A stretch of DNA of 64,000 bases from Streptomyces koelreuteriae (GCF_018604545.1 NZ_CP075896.1:3224001-3288000); one strand, 5' to 3'; shown: positions 9,184 through 18,388, counted from the first letter of the stretch. Program-made: numbers and translations. The notes: a model not told the origin generated them from the letters alone.

Positions 9184-11310
9184 TTACTCGCCCTTGGCCT
9201 TCGCGATGATCTCCTCGGCGACGTTCCGGGGAACCTCGGCGTAGGAGTCGAACTGCATCGAGTAGCTTGCGCGACCCGACGTCTTGCTGCGGAGGTCTCC
9301 GACGTAGCCGAACATCTCCGAGAGGGGCACCAGGCCCTTCACGAGGCGGGCACCGGCCCGCTCCTCCATGGCCTGGATCTGGCCACGGCGGGAGTTGATG
9401 TCGCCGATGACCTCACCCATGTAGTCCTCGGGCGTGGTGACCTCGACGGCCATCATCGGCTCGAGCAGCACGGGGCTGGCCTTGCGCGCGGCCTCCTTGA
9501 AGGCCTGCGAGCCGGCGATCTTGAACGCGAGCTCGGAGGAGTCGACCTCGTGGTAGCCACCGTCGATGAGCGTGACGCGGACGCCCGTCATCTCGTAGCC
9601 GGCGAGGATGCCGAACTGCATGGCCTCCTGCGCACCGGCGTCCACCGAAGGGATGTACTCCTTCGGGATGCGGCCACCGGTGACCTTGTTCACGAACTCG
9701 TACGCGGCGTCGCCGCCCTCGATCGGCTCGATCGCGATCTGCACCTTGGCGAACTGGCCGGTACCACCAGTCTGCTTCTTGTGCGTGTAGTCGACGCGCT
9801 CGACGGCCTTGCGGATCGTCTCACGGTAGGCGACCTGCGGCTTGCCGACGTTGGCCTCGACCTTGAACTCGCGCTTCATACGGTCGACCAGCACCTCGAG
9901 GTGAAGCTCGCCCATACCACCGATGATGGTCTGGCCGGTCTCCTCGTTGGTGTGGACCTGGAAGGACGGGTCCTCCTCGGCCAGGCGCTGGATCGCGACG
10001 CCCAGCTTCTCCTGGTCACCCTTCGACTTGGGCTCGATGGCGACCTGGATGACCGGCGCCGGGAAGTCCATGGACTCCAGGATGACCGGGTTCTTGTCGT
10101 CGGACAGCGTCTCACCGGTGGTGGTCTGCTTGAGGCCCATGACGGCGACGATGTCACCGGCGCCCACCGACTCGATCTCCTCACGCTTGTTCGCGTGCAT
10201 GCGGTAGATCTTGCCGATGCGCTCCTTCTTGCCCTTCACGGAGTTCAGCACGGCGGTGCCGGACACCAGGCGGCCGGAGTACACGCGGACGAAGGTGAGC
10301 TTGCCGAGGTGCGGGTCGCTCATGATCTTGAACGCCAGCGCGGCGAGGGGCTCGTCCTCCGACGGCTTGCGCGCGATGACCTGCTCCGGGTCCTTGACGT
10401 CGTGGCCCTCGATGGCCTCGACGTCGAGCGGGGTGGGCAGGTAGCGCACGACCGCGTCGAGCAGGGGCTGAACGCCCTTGTTCTTGAACGCGGTGCCGCA
10501 GAACACGGGGGTGACGGTGGTGCCGTCGCTCTTGCCGGACGCGATGGTGATACGACGGATCGCGGCGTAGAGCTGCTCCACGGTGGGCTCGGTGCCCTCC
10601 AGGTACAGCTCCATCAGCTCTTCGTCGTTCTCGGCGACGGCCTCGAGCAGCTTGCCGCGGTATTCCTCGGCAGCCTCGGCGTGGGTGTCCGGGATGTCGA
10701 CGGTGTCGTACATCTCGCCCTTGGTCGCCTCGGCCGACCAGACCAGGGCCTTCATCGTCACGAGGTCGATGACGCCCTTGAAGTCCGCCTCGGCACCGAT
10801 CGGCAGCTGCATGACCAGCGGCTGGGCGCCCAGACGGTCCGAGATCATGTCCACGCAGCGGTGGAACTCGGCGCCGGTACGGTCCAGCTTGTTGACGAAG
10901 CAGATGCGGGGCACGCCGTAGCGGTCGGCCTGACGCCACACCGTCTCGGACTGCGGCTCGACACCGGCGACACCGTCGAACACCGTCACGGCACCGTCGA
11001 GCACGCGCAGGGAGCGCTCCACCTCGACGGTGAAGTCGACGTGACCCGGGGTGTCGATGATGTTGATGGTGTAGTCGTTGTCCTCGAGCGGCCAGTGACA
11101 GGTGGTCGCAGCAGACGTGATCGTGATGCCACGCTCCTGCTCCTGCTCCATCCAGTCCATCGTGGCGGCGCCGTCGTGGACCTCACCGATCTTGTACGAA
11201 ACGCCGGTGTAGAACAGGATCCGCTCGGTGGTGGTCGTCTTGCCCGCGTCGATGTGGGCCATGATCCCGATGTTGCGGACCTTGGCCAGGTCAAGTGAAG
11301 TGGTAGCCAT
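9184..11310 (-). CDS. fusA: Elongation factor G
   Basis: 708 aa, full length. It is the GTPase that drives translocation of tRNA and mRNA on the ribosome. The P-loop AHIDAGKTT lies at about 18-26, with DTPGHVDF and NKLDRTGA following; domains II-V run to the end. It is co-transcribed after rpsG (39-bp gap) and before tuf in the str operon. No odd features are seen. Confidence 0.98.
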   Translation of the reverse strand: MATTSLDLAKVRNIGIMAHIDAGKTTTTERILFYTGVSYKIGEVHDGAATMDWMEQEQERGITITSAATTCHWPLEDNDYTINIIDTPGHVDFTVEVERSLRVLDGAVTVFDGVAGVEPQSETVWRQADRYGVPRICFVNKLDRTGAEFHRCVDMISDRLGAQPLVMQLPIGAEADFKGVIDLVTMKALVWSAEATKGEMYDTVDIPDTHAEAAEEYRGKLLEAVAENDEELMELYLEGTEPTVEQLYAAIRRITIASGKSDGTTVTPVFCGTAFKNKGVQPLLDAVVRYLPTPLDVEAIEGHDVKDPEQVIARKPSEDEPLAALAFKIMSDPHLGKLTFVRVYSGRLVSGTAVLNSVKGKKERIGKIYRMHANKREEIESVGAGDIVAVMGLKQTTTGETLSDDKNPVILESMDFPAPVIQVAIEPKSKGDQEKLGVAIQRLAEEDPSFQVHTNEETGQTIIGGMGELHLEVLVDRMKREFKVEANVGKPQVAYRETIRKAVERVDYTHKKQTGGTGQFAKVQIAIEPIEGGDAAYEFVNKVTGGRIPKEYIPSVDAGAQEAMQFGILAGYEMTGVRVTLIDGGYHEVDSSELAFKIAGSQAFKEAARKASPVLLEPMMAVEVTTPEDYMGEVIGDINSRRGQIQAMEERAGARLVKGLVPLSEMFGYVGDLRSKTSGRASYSMQFDSYAEVPRNVAEEIIAKAKGE

Positions 11311-11349
11311 AAGGCTTCAGTCTTCTCTCGGTCTCGATGTGGGTAGCGA

Positions 11350-11820
11350 CTACCAGCGGTAGTGCGCGAAGGCCTTGTTGGACTCGGCCATCTTGTGGGT
11401 GTCCTCGCGCTTCTTCACAGCGGCACCGAGGCCGTTGGAGGCGTCGAGAAGCTCGTTGAGCAGACGCTCGGTCATGGTCTTCTCGCGACGGGCGCGGGAG
11501 TAACCGACGAGCCAGCGCAGCGCGAGCGTGTTGGCACGACCGGGCTTGACCTCGATCGGAACCTGGTACGTCGCACCACCGACACGGCGGGACTTGACCT
11601 CGAGGGTCGGCTTGATGTTTTCCAGTGCGCGCTTCAGCGTGATGATCGGGTCGTTGCCCGTCTTCTCACGCAGACCCTCCATGGCGCCGTAGACGATGCG
11701 CTCGGCGGTGGAGCGCTTGCCGTTCAGCAGCACCTTGTTGATGAGGGAGGTCACCAGAGGAGAACCGTAGACCGGGTCGATGATGACCGGGCGCTTCGGG
11801 GCGGGGCCCTTACGAGGCAT
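11350..11820 (-). CDS. rpsG: 30S ribosomal protein S7
   Basis: 156 aa, the usual length for S7, which nucleates assembly of the 30S head and contacts the E site. It starts [11 protein letters not shown] and contains [14 protein letters not shown], a typical rRNA-binding stretch. It begins 2 bases after the rpsL stop, so the two are translationally coupled. S7 binding to the str mRNA is a known autoregulation in enterobacteria; no such site was identified here. Confidence 0.98.
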   Translation of the reverse strand: MPRKGPAPKRPVIIDPVYGSPLVTSLINKVLLNGKRSTAERIVYGAMEGLREKTGNDPIITLKRALENIKPTLEVKSRRVGGATYQVPIEVKPGRANTLALRWLVGYSRARREKTMTERLLNELLDASNGLGAAVKKREDTHKMAESNKAFAHYRW

Positions 11821-11822
11821 TC

Positions 11823-12194
11823 TTACTTCTCCTTCTTGGCGCCGTAGCGGCTGCGGGCCTGCTTGCGGTTCTTGACACCCTGGGTGTCGAGCGAGCCGCG
11901 GATGATCTTGTAGCGAACACCCGGCAGGTCCTTCACACGGCCGCCGCGCACGAGCACGATGGAGTGCTCCTGCAGGTTGTGTCCCTCACCCGGAATGTAA
12001 GCGGTGACCTCGATCCCGCTGGTCAGACGCACACGCGCGACCTTACGCAGGGCCGAGTTCGGCTTCTTCGGGGTGGTCGTGAACACACGCGTGCAGACGC
12101 CGCGACGCTGAGGGGAACCCTCGAGTGCGGGCGTCTTGTTCTTCTCGACCTTGTCCTGCCGGCCCTTCCGGACCAGCTGCTGGATCGTAGGCAC
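11823..12194 (-). CDS. rpsL: 30S ribosomal protein S12
   Basis: 123 aa from a GTG start that has GGAGAAG just upstream. An in-frame 5' extension to 12380 exists but is not S12-like. S12 lies at the decoding centre. [11 protein letters not shown] and [14 protein letters not shown] carry the wild-type lysines where streptomycin-resistance changes occur in other bacteria, so no such change is seen. It is the first gene of the str operon. Confidence 0.98.
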   Translation of the reverse strand: MPTIQQLVRKGRQDKVEKNKTPALEGSPQRRGVCTRVFTTTPKKPNSALRKVARVRLTSGIEVTAYIPGEGHNLQEHSIVLVRGGRVKDLPGVRYKIIRGSLDTQGVKNRKQARSRYGAKKEK

Positions 12195-12388
12195 TACTTC
12201 TCCGGTTTCTGTGTGCCGAATGGTGAAGCTAACCTGGAACGTCGCCGACCCACGCGGTCGGGTGTGTCGAATCCCGCGGACTCCCGCCGCGAGGCAGAAA
12301 GAAGCGCAGATTGCGGTGGCCGGTAACAGCTCGCGATGCGGTTGATGGCACGCACGAGAGCCAGGGCACACCCCAGGCACAAGGTCTG

Positions 12389-12417
12389 AGCGTACCTATC
12401 GCATTCGCTGCGGTCAA
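12389..12417 (-). promoter_or_regulatory. Candidate str operon (rpsL) promoter
   Basis: TTGACC (12412-12417) and TACGCT (12389-12394) are separated by 17 bases on the minus strand, a good HrdB/sigma-70-type match. It would give a leader of roughly 190 nt before rpsL. The 12195-12519 gap holds nothing else that I can name. Confidence 0.5.
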
Positions 12418-12519
12418 AACAAATGGGAACCGCCCGCATGGTTATGCGGAGCATGTCAAGACCCCAGGCCGCTCAGTCCCCTGTCCGGCTCGCCGTTCGG
12501 CCGCCGGTCAGCCCGTCGT

Positions 12520-13137
12520 TCAGCCCGCCGCGATGGACACCACCGTCAGCAACACCAGGACGAGTGCCCAGCCTGCCGTGGACAACCATCCGAGCACCAG
12601 CCCGGTCAGCGCGAGCCCGTCCCCCAGCTCGCCCCGACTGCGGATCTCGGCCCGCGCCACGTGCCCCAGCACAACGGCCGGGATCCCCGTCAGCCCCATC
12701 GTCGGCACACACAGCAGACCGCACACCCCGGCCGCGACCGCCTTCCCGTTCGTCGCCGGCCGCGGCACCGGCAGAAACGTCCGCGCCACCGGCACGGCAC
12801 CGGCCGACTGAATCACCGGCCCCTGCGGCAGATCCGCGACGAGCAGCGCCAGCTCCCCCACGGTCCGCGCCCCGTACGCCCGCGCCACCCGCTTCTCGAA
12901 CTCGTCCTGCTCCATCCGCCCCTCGCCGTACCCGGCTCTGAGCACGTCCACGGCCCGCTCCCGATCGGCATGCGACGCGAGCATCGAGGGGGCGGCGGGG
13001 GCTTGCCAGGGGTGCCAGGAGGGGTAGGGGGGCTGGGACACGGAGTACCTCCACGGGAGGCTGAGTTCTTCCATGATGCGCCGAAGGGACGCTTCCGGCA
13101 TCGGTGCGTCCGGGGCGGGGCACCGTTCCTCAGCCAC
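12520..13137 (-). CDS. DUF1707/DUF4190 membrane protein
   Basis: 205 aa from a GTG start; internal ATGs at 13074 and 12987 are alternative starts. A DUF1707 domain spans about residues 51-105 (ASHADRERAVDVLRAGYGEG, then FEKRVARAYGARTVGELALL). A DUF4190-like membrane region follows, with segments at about 131-160 and 175-203. The N-terminal stretch before DUF1707 is Pro/Tyr-rich. Function is unknown; such proteins are common in actinobacteria. It is divergent from the Crp/Fnr gene and shares its upstream region of about 100 bp. Confidence 0.8.
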   Translation of the reverse strand: MAEERCPAPDAPMPEASLRRIMEELSLPWRYSVSQPPYPSWHPWQAPAAPSMLASHADRERAVDVLRAGYGEGRMEQDEFEKRVARAYGARTVGELALLVADLPQGPVIQSAGAVPVARTFLPVPRPATNGKAVAAGVCGLLCVPTMGLTGIPAVVLGHVARAEIRSRGELGDGLALTGLVLGWLSTAGWALVLVLLTVVSIAAG

Positions 13138-13244
13138 GCGGCCGAATCACGCCCGTTTCCTCCATGGTCGTTTCCAGTACGTTGACGCCAGGACGACGCT
13201 TGTACAGGGCAGGCATCGGCACAGGTGAACGCGGGGGCGGCGGG

Positions 13245-13949
13245 ATGACCGGGGGCCAGGGACGCGCGTGGGACGACGACGGCGTCCCGTTCCTCGCCCG
13301 GCTGGAGCGGGAGGACCGCGCCGCCCTGCTCGCCATCGGCCGCCCCCTCGGCTACCGGGCGCGCGGCGTCATCCTGCACCAGGACGAGCCCTCGGCCCAC
13401 GTCCTGCTCCTCCTGCATGGCTGGACCAAGGTCACGGCGATCGCCGCCAACGGCTACGAGGCTCTGCTCGCCCTGCGCGGCCCGGGCGACATCATCGGCG
13501 AGGGCGCGGCCCTCAGCGGCCGCGGCCGCTCGGCGACCGTGACGGCCCTGGAGCCGGTCGAGGCGGTCGTCGTCGACCAGAACCGTTTCACCCTGTTCGT
13601 CTCGGACAATCCCCGGGTGGCACTGCACCTGCTGAGCCTGTCCACGGACCGGCAGCGGTCGACCGATCGGCGCCGGCTGGAATGGGCCGCGCTGACCGTG
13701 CGCGAGCGGCTGGCCGTCCTGCTGCTCGAACTGGTGCGCACACACGGCAGCCGGACGGACGAGGGCATCGAACTCACCATCGGGCTCAGCCAGCAGGAGT
13801 TCGCCGGTTCCGTGGGCTCCTCGCGCGAGGCGGTGGCCCGGCTCCTCAAGGAGCTGCGGGACCGGCAGGTCGTCGCCACCCGGCGCCGACGCATCGTCGT
13901 ACTCCGCCCCGACGTGCTGCGCCGCATCGCCGGCGACGCCTCCGCCTGA
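13245..13949 (+). CDS. Crp/Fnr-family transcription regulator
   Basis: 234 aa. The ATG start follows a G-rich ribosome site; upstream in-frame sequence is not conserved-looking. An N-terminal cyclic-nucleotide-binding beta-roll spans about residues 15-130 (RGVILHQDEPSAHVLLLLHG, then LRGPGDIIGEGAALSG, the position of the phosphate-binding cassette). A C-terminal winged helix spans about 150-225, with recognition helix SQQEFAGSVGSSREAVARLL. No Fnr-type cysteine cluster is seen. It stands 123 bp before a nucleotide-cyclase-like gene on the same strand, which suggests that it senses a cyclic nucleotide and controls the neighbouring operon. The ligand is unknown. Confidence 0.88.
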   Translation: MTGGQGRAWDDDGVPFLARLEREDRAALLAIGRPLGYRARGVILHQDEPSAHVLLLLHGWTKVTAIAANGYEALLALRGPGDIIGEGAALSGRGRSATVTALEPVEAVVVDQNRFTLFVSDNPRVALHLLSLSTDRQRSTDRRRLEWAALTVRERLAVLLLELVRTHGSRTDEGIELTIGLSQQEFAGSVGSSREAVARLLKELRDRQVVATRRRRIVVLRPDVLRRIAGDASA

Positions 13950-13976
13950 CGCACATCCCCGCCCGCCGTTCCATGC

Positions 13977-13999
13977 ACACGGTCACATTCCGTCCGTGT
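13977..13999. promoter_or_regulatory. Candidate operator before the cyclase operon
   Basis: Inverted repeat ACACGG-N11-CCGTGT between the Crp/Fnr gene and the cyclase-like gene. Its size fits a dimeric regulator such as the adjacent Crp/Fnr protein. It is not the enterobacterial CRP consensus, and no second copy was found near the Crp gene itself. Confidence 0.35.
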
Positions 14000-14072
14000 C
14001 ATCGGCCCTCCGGCGCTCGCCCGCGACCCGCCATCGTGCTGGACGACGGACACCGACGTGCGAGAGGCAGCC

Positions 14073-14816
14073 ATGACCGATCCCGTGTACCGCACGATCC
14101 TCCTCTTCGACATCGAGCAGTACGGCTCACGCGACGACGTGGAACAGGCGTTCCTGCGCCGCGTCCTGTACGACGTCGTCGACACGACCCTGCTCGACGC
14201 CGGCGTCGACGAGACGGCCCGGCTGCGCGCCGACCGCGGCGACTCCGTCATGGAGCTGATCGACACCGCGGTCCCCGTACCCGCGCTGATCAAGACCCTC
14301 CTGACCGAGACCCCCGCCCTCCTCCACAACAAGAACCGCCTCCTGGCGACCAGCGCCCGCATGCGGCTGCGCATCGTCCTGTCCTCCGGCTACGTCGCCG
14401 TCGACGAACTCGACGGCTGGGTCGGCTCCGACCTCAATCACGCGGTCCGCCTGCTGAACTCCGACCCCCTGCGCGACGCCCTGAAGCAGCGCGAGTCCGA
14501 CTGCGTGCTCTGCGTGTCGGAAGGCATCTACCAGGGGGTGGTACGGCACGGCCCGCTGGGCGTGCGTCCGGAGGAGTTCCACCGGGTGACGGTGGGGACG
14601 AAGGAGGGGCCGACGGTGGCCTGGGTGCACGGGGAGTCGGGCACCAGCACGCCGAACCCCCCGGAAGCTCCCGCCGACGCCGAGGGCCCGGACGCGCCCG
14701 CCTCCCGGCGCTCCGACGTCCAGATCCACGGCGATCAGTACGGTCAGGCAGGCGGCACACTCCACGGCGGACAGCACTTCGACTTCACCGGCCGGGCCCG
14801 GGAAGAGCGCCGATGA
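14073..14816 (+). CDS. Class III nucleotide-cyclase-like protein
   Basis: 247 aa from the ATG with AGAGG 5 bases upstream. Residues 5-190 look like one class III cyclase domain. The two metal-binding aspartates are present (Asp13 in LLFDIEQYG; Asp57 in DRGDSVMEL), and the transition-state pair fits Asn122/Arg126 in GSDLNHAVRLL. The usual purine-specifying Lys before the GD hairpin is missing (Ala53/Arg52), so the product is open; pyrimidine cyclases of Pycsar systems are also divergent there. A Pro/Ala linker leads to a C-terminal motif (residues 220-242) that recurs in the next protein. First gene of a five-gene operon; its stop overlaps the next start (ATGA). Known relatives are widespread in Streptomyces and mostly unstudied. 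Confidence 0.75.
   Translation: MTDPVYRTILLFDIEQYGSRDDVEQAFLRRVLYDVVDTTLLDAGVDETARLRADRGDSVMELIDTAVPVPALIKTLLTETPALLHNKNRLLATSARMRLRIVLSSGYVAVDELDGWVGSDLNHAVRLLNSDPLRDALKQRESDCVLCVSEGIYQGVVRHGPLGVRPEEFHRVTVGTKEGPTVAWVHGESGTSTPNPPEAPADAEGPDAPASRRSDVQIHGDQYGQAGGTLHGGQHFDFTGRAREERR
14730..14798 (+). other. Shared Gly/Gln/Phe motif, copy 1 (cyclase C-terminus)
   Basis: Residues 220-242 of the cyclase-like protein: core DQYGQAGGTLHGGQHFDF, then TGRA. It is 16/23 identical to copy 2 in the next gene. The spacing of Gln-Ala-Gly and Gly-x-Gln-His-Phe recalls RHIM-like bacterial amyloid signalling motifs (BASS3 type), which link an effector to a STAND protein. The resemblance is by eye. Confidence 0.6.
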
Positions 14817-16918
14817 GCCAGGAGGAGAATCCGGCCGACACTGCGAATCCGGCCGAAGGGCAGGACGGCGAGAAGAAGGAGCGGGACGAAGCTGCCGAGG
14901 ACCAGCCGAGGCAGGAGGCGTGGGCCGCGCGCCGGGACCTGATCGCGCACGCCCCGGACTTCGTCTCCACCCTCGTCTCCCGGGACCAGTTCGGCCAAGC
15001 GGGCGGCACGCACTACGGTGACCAGCACTTCCACTTCGGAGGCCGGGCCGAGACGCCCCTCCCGCTGTCCGGGCCGGTACCGCACGGGGAGATCGAAGAA
15101 CTACAGGTCGTCTTCCGGGGCTGCCAGAGCTTCGACGAGGCCCTGAAACGCCTGCGGGCCGACAGGCTCGTCATCCTGTCCGGCGGACGCGAGACAGGCC
15201 GCCGGACCGCCGCGCTGATGCTGCTGCACCGGCTGGGCGCCGAGCGGCTTCGTTCCCTCGATCCCCCCGCGTCGTTCCCCGAGCTGGCCGACCAGGTGGA
15301 CAACTCGACCGGATACGTCCTGTGCGATCTGCCCGTCAGTCGGAACCGTCCCCTGCGCGAGGCCCAACTGCACTCTCTTCGGGAACGGTTGGAGCGCGCC
15401 CGTGCCCGTCTGGTGATCACCGTCGAGCCCTCGGCGGCGCTGGGCGACCTGCCCTCCGTACGGTGGGAGCCGCCGTCCGCGGAGCATCTGCTGCACGCCC
15501 ATGTCACGCCGGCGACCGGTGAGTCCGCATGGCCGGAGCTGTGCGGACTGACAGCGGTGAAGGAGTTCCTCACCCGGCACCACCGGCCCGAGGAGATCAG
15601 GCAGTTCGCGCTGCGGCTCGTCGCACACCATCGCGGTGAGATCGACGAGGTGGAGCTCGCCGCGTTCGGCGAGACCGCCGTGGCGACCCAGGTGACCCGC
15701 TGGCTCACCGAGGAGAAGCCGGAGCTGATCGACAAGGCGTTCCTCGTCTCCCTCGCCGTCTTCGACAAGGCGCCGTACGCGGTGACGGCCGAGCTCGCCG
15801 ACGGCCTCTTCGTACGCCTGCACGACATTCAGAGTCCGCACACCCGACCGCCCATCCCCGTCTTCGGCAGCTCCCGCAAGGAGCGGCTCCGGCTCGCGCA
15901 CGCCGACGGCTATGTGACCGCGGAGGTCACCGAGTGGGGTCCTCTGAAGGGCAGCTTCTGCGCCGCCTTCCAGGACGAGCGGACGGCTCCGATGCTGCTG
16001 GAGGAGGTGTGGAACCTCCACCCGTCCGCGCGCCCGGCCTTCGCGGAGTGGATCCGCAAGCTGGCCGACGACCGCCGTCCCCTCGTGCGGACCCGGGCGG
16101 CGTCGGCCGCCGCGCTGCTGGCCAAGGCCGATCTGTCGTCCGCCATGGCCCACCTCATCGAGCCCTGGGCGGACAGCCGCAAGCCGCATGCCTGGCTGAC
16201 CGCGGCCAACGCCCTCACCATGACCCAGCTCCTGGAGGTGCCGGCCGTCTCCCGGATCCTGCACGACTGGTGCATCGGGGACGTCGAGAGCCGCCGCTGG
16301 ACGGCCATCCGCGCCTACGGCCTCCTCGGGCCGGTGCACCACGAGGAGACTCTGGCGGCACTCGTGGACGCCATGCACCGGCCACCGCCCGCCGAGGCCG
16401 CGAGCGCCGAGGAGGACGGGGAACCACCGGAGGAGGCCCGGCAGCTCGCCGACGCCCTCGAACTCCTCCTCCTCGCCGTACGGGACCCCGTACTGGCCGC
16501 CCTGACCGAACTCCGCCGCACCGACCGGATGGTCCGCCCGCACGCCCTGCTCGCCTTCTTCCAGGCCTGCAAGCAGACGAAGGACGACGACAGCGACCGC
16601 CCGCCCGTCCTCTCCTGGTACGCGCGGGCCGCGGAGGCCGAGGATGCCACGGCCGCCCGGCAGCTGGCCGACTTCTGGGACGCGCTGCTCGCCGACCGGA
16701 CGCACAACCCGAAGGCCCTCGGCGTCCTGCGCGGCTGGGTGCGCGCGGCCGATGACGCCCCGGAGACCGAGTCGGCCCTCGCCTCGCTGCTCGGCGCCCT
16801 CGTCGCCACGCCCACCAACCGGCGGCGCGTCGGCCATCTGCTGGGCACGGTCCGCGACTCCAGAGGAGCCGTCACCCCGGCCGCGGACCGGCTGAGCAAA
16901 CGCCTCGCCCTCGACTGA
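14813..16918 (+). CDS. STAND-like protein with degenerate P-loop
   Basis: 701 aa; ATG overlaps the cyclase stop. Order: charged N-terminus (1-40); shared motif at 57-79; a P-loop-like core with VILSGGRETGRRT at 120-132, where Arg130 stands in the place of the Walker A lysine, and YVLCDLP at 168-174 as a Walker B-like strand with one Asp; a further strand RLVITV near 199; then a long helical region (about 330-690) that looks like HEAT-type repeats. Classical nucleotide hydrolysis is doubtful. The architecture (signalling motif, NTPase-like core, alpha-solenoid) fits a sensor or scaffold of a STAND/NLR-like conflict system. No TM segment. The next gene starts 20 bases downstream. Confidence 0.65.
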   Translation: MSQEENPADTANPAEGQDGEKKERDEAAEDQPRQEAWAARRDLIAHAPDFVSTLVSRDQFGQAGGTHYGDQHFHFGGRAETPLPLSGPVPHGEIEELQVVFRGCQSFDEALKRLRADRLVILSGGRETGRRTAALMLLHRLGAERLRSLDPPASFPELADQVDNSTGYVLCDLPVSRNRPLREAQLHSLRERLERARARLVITVEPSAALGDLPSVRWEPPSAEHLLHAHVTPATGESAWPELCGLTAVKEFLTRHHRPEEIRQFALRLVAHHRGEIDEVELAAFGETAVATQVTRWLTEEKPELIDKAFLVSLAVFDKAPYAVTAELADGLFVRLHDIQSPHTRPPIPVFGSSRKERLRLAHADGYVTAEVTEWGPLKGSFCAAFQDERTAPMLLEEVWNLHPSARPAFAEWIRKLADDRRPLVRTRAASAAALLAKADLSSAMAHLIEPWADSRKPHAWLTAANALTMTQLLEVPAVSRILHDWCIGDVESRRWTAIRAYGLLGPVHHEETLAALVDAMHRPPPAEAASAEEDGEPPEEARQLADALELLLLAVRDPVLAALTELRRTDRMVRPHALLAFFQACKQTKDDDSDRPPVLSWYARAAEAEDATAARQLADFWDALLADRTHNPKALGVLRGWVRAADDAPETESALASLLGALVATPTNRRRVGHLLGTVRDSRGAVTPAADRLSKRLALD
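14981..15049 (+). other. Shared Gly/Gln/Phe motif, copy 2 (STAND-like N-terminus)
   Basis: Residues 57-79 of the STAND-like protein: core RDQFGQAGGTHYGDQHF, followed by HFGGRA. It matches copy 1 at the cyclase C-terminus, 251 bp upstream. The effector-C-terminal / STAND-N-terminal placement on neighbouring genes is the arrangement described for bacterial amyloid signalling pairs. Confidence 0.6.
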
Positions 16919-16938
16919 CCTGCCTTCGGAGGCCGACC

Positions 16939-17847
16939 ATGGAACACGAGACCGACCCCGTCCGTACCGTCTGGCAGCTACCGCGCTTCCACATCGGCGG
17001 CCGGCGCTTCATGGGCCGCATCGACCACGCCCTGGTGTGTGTGACCCGCAAGGGCGCGTACGAGACCTTCCCACCGCCCGACCGTCCCGCGTCCATGCGG
17101 CGGTACGTCGCCGTGTACGAGGTGGACACGGACCCGCACGCCTTCGAGCTGACCGTGCCCCTGCCCAGCCTGGTCGACAGCTTCGAGTTCGAGGTCACGG
17201 CCGACGTCGGCTGGCGGGTCACCCACCCGGCGCTCTTCGTCCGCAGCCAGGAGCGGGATGTACCCGGCCTGCTCACACGGGAGCTGCTGCCGCTGATGCG
17301 GGACGCCGGCCGCCGCCACCCCATCGACGCGAGTGCCGAGGCGGAACGGGCCGTGCAGCGGGCGGTGCGGGACGAGCCCTCGCTCGGCCGCGCCCAGGGC
17401 CTGCACGTCACCTGCTCCGTACGCCTGCGCCGCGACGCCACCGAGCGATCCCACCAGGACCGCCTGCGGACCGCCCGGCACGAGGTGGAGGCCGCGCAGC
17501 CGGAGCACGAAGCCACCCGGCTCCGCGACACGTACGAGGCCGAACGCAGGGCCGAACAGATCAGGTTCTACGAACGCACCCTGGCCAAGGGCGGCGCCGC
17601 CGCACTCGCCCTGCACCTGGCGGCGCACCCCGACGAGACCCGGCTCGTCCTGGAACACCTCCAGTCGGGCCAGAACAGGCTGCTGGACACCCAGGTGAAC
17701 CTGATCAACCAGGCCCTGGACAACAAACAGCTGGAGGGCTACCAGCTCGACGAGCCCCACAAGCTCATCGCCGAGCGGATGAAGGCCATCCTGAAGACCA
17801 CCGACCCGTCCGCTCCGCCCGAGGACGATCCGGATTCCGGCACATGA
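16939..17847 (+). CDS. SPFH-like protein with coiled coil
   Basis: 302 aa. The N-terminal 160 residues look beta-rich and resemble SPFH/band-7-type domains: ELTVPLPSLVDSFEFEVTAD near 72-91, WRVTHP, then LLTRELLPLMRDAG. A charged helical segment follows (about 170-215, a likely coiled coil), then an Ala-rich helix and the end region LIAERMKAIL. No N-terminal membrane anchor is visible, unlike flotillins. SPFH proteins form large membrane-associated rings and often work with proteases; an M48 protease is in the same operon. It overlaps the next gene (ATGA). The family call is by pattern and could be wrong. Confidence 0.55.
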   Translation: MEHETDPVRTVWQLPRFHIGGRRFMGRIDHALVCVTRKGAYETFPPPDRPASMRRYVAVYEVDTDPHAFELTVPLPSLVDSFEFEVTADVGWRVTHPALFVRSQERDVPGLLTRELLPLMRDAGRRHPIDASAEAERAVQRAVRDEPSLGRAQGLHVTCSVRLRRDATERSHQDRLRTARHEVEAAQPEHEATRLRDTYEAERRAEQIRFYERTLAKGGAAALALHLAAHPDETRLVLEHLQSGQNRLLDTQVNLINQALDNKQLEGYQLDEPHKLIAERMKAILKTTDPSAPPEDDPDSGT

Positions 17848-18350
17848 ACCCCCCGGACGATCCCGATGTGCGGGCGGGCGCCCAACTGCTCGCCGACCTC
17901 CGCGGCGAGATCGCCCGTGCCGACGCCAAGGCCACCGTGCTCGTCGGCGCGCTCGGCATCTCGGGGGGCATGCTCGCCGCACTCCTCGCCAACCGCGGCT
18001 GGACTCCCGACCGGCTCCCGGCGCCCGCCGCCCTGCTGTGGTGGGCCGGGGCGGCGTCGCTGGTCGTCGCGCTGTTCGCCCTGCTGCTGGCGGTCATGCC
18101 CCGCTACCGGGGCAGCCGCTGGACACCCGGCAGCCCGCTCACCTACTTCGGCGACGTACGACGAGCCGCACGCCAGGGGCTGCTCTCCGCAGCCCTCGCG
18201 GACACCGGCCGCGACCCCGCTCGGGGCCTTCTGCTCGCCCTCGCCGACACCAGTGCCATCGCCACGCGCAAGCACTTCTGGATCCGGACCGGACTGCTCT
18301 CGTTCGGCTGCTCGGCGGCTCTGCTGCCCGGATCGATGCTCCTCGCCTGA
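17844..18350 (+). CDS. Pycsar-effector-like (PycTM/DUF5706) membrane protein
   Basis: 168 aa. The N-terminus has the family signature LLADLRGEIARADAKATVLV (residues 15-34), where ADxKAxxL leads into the first TM segment (about 32-50). A second TM follows at about 63-84, then a cytoplasmic part and a third hydrophobic stretch at the C-terminus (about 150-168). PycTM proteins are membrane effectors of Pycsar anti-phage systems, which respond to cCMP or cUMP made by a cyclase and impair the membrane. A cyclase-like gene lies four genes upstream in the same operon, which supports the call. It overlaps the SPFH-like gene by 4 bases. Confidence 0.75.
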   Translation: MNPPDDPDVRAGAQLLADLRGEIARADAKATVLVGALGISGGMLAALLANRGWTPDRLPAPAALLWWAGAASLVVALFALLLAVMPRYRGSRWTPGSPLTYFGDVRRAARQGLLSAALADTGRDPARGLLLALADTSAIATRKHFWIRTGLLSFGCSAALLPGSMLLA

Positions 18351-18388
18351 ACCACACCGCTCTGTCCCCCGCACGGGAAGGAAGGCCC

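Noticed and set aside
11823..12194. Streptomycin-resistance change in rpsL, and rifampicin-type change in rpoB
   Set aside because: The residues at the known resistance positions look wild type in both proteins.
13182..13208. Promoter for the Crp/Fnr gene (TTGACG and TACAGG)
   Set aside because: The spacer is 15 bases and the -10 is poor.
13268..14812. Open plus-strand frame running through the Crp and cyclase-like genes into the STAND-like gene
   Set aside because: The part before 14813 has an Arg/Pro-rich shadow composition; the real start is the ATG overlapping the cyclase stop.
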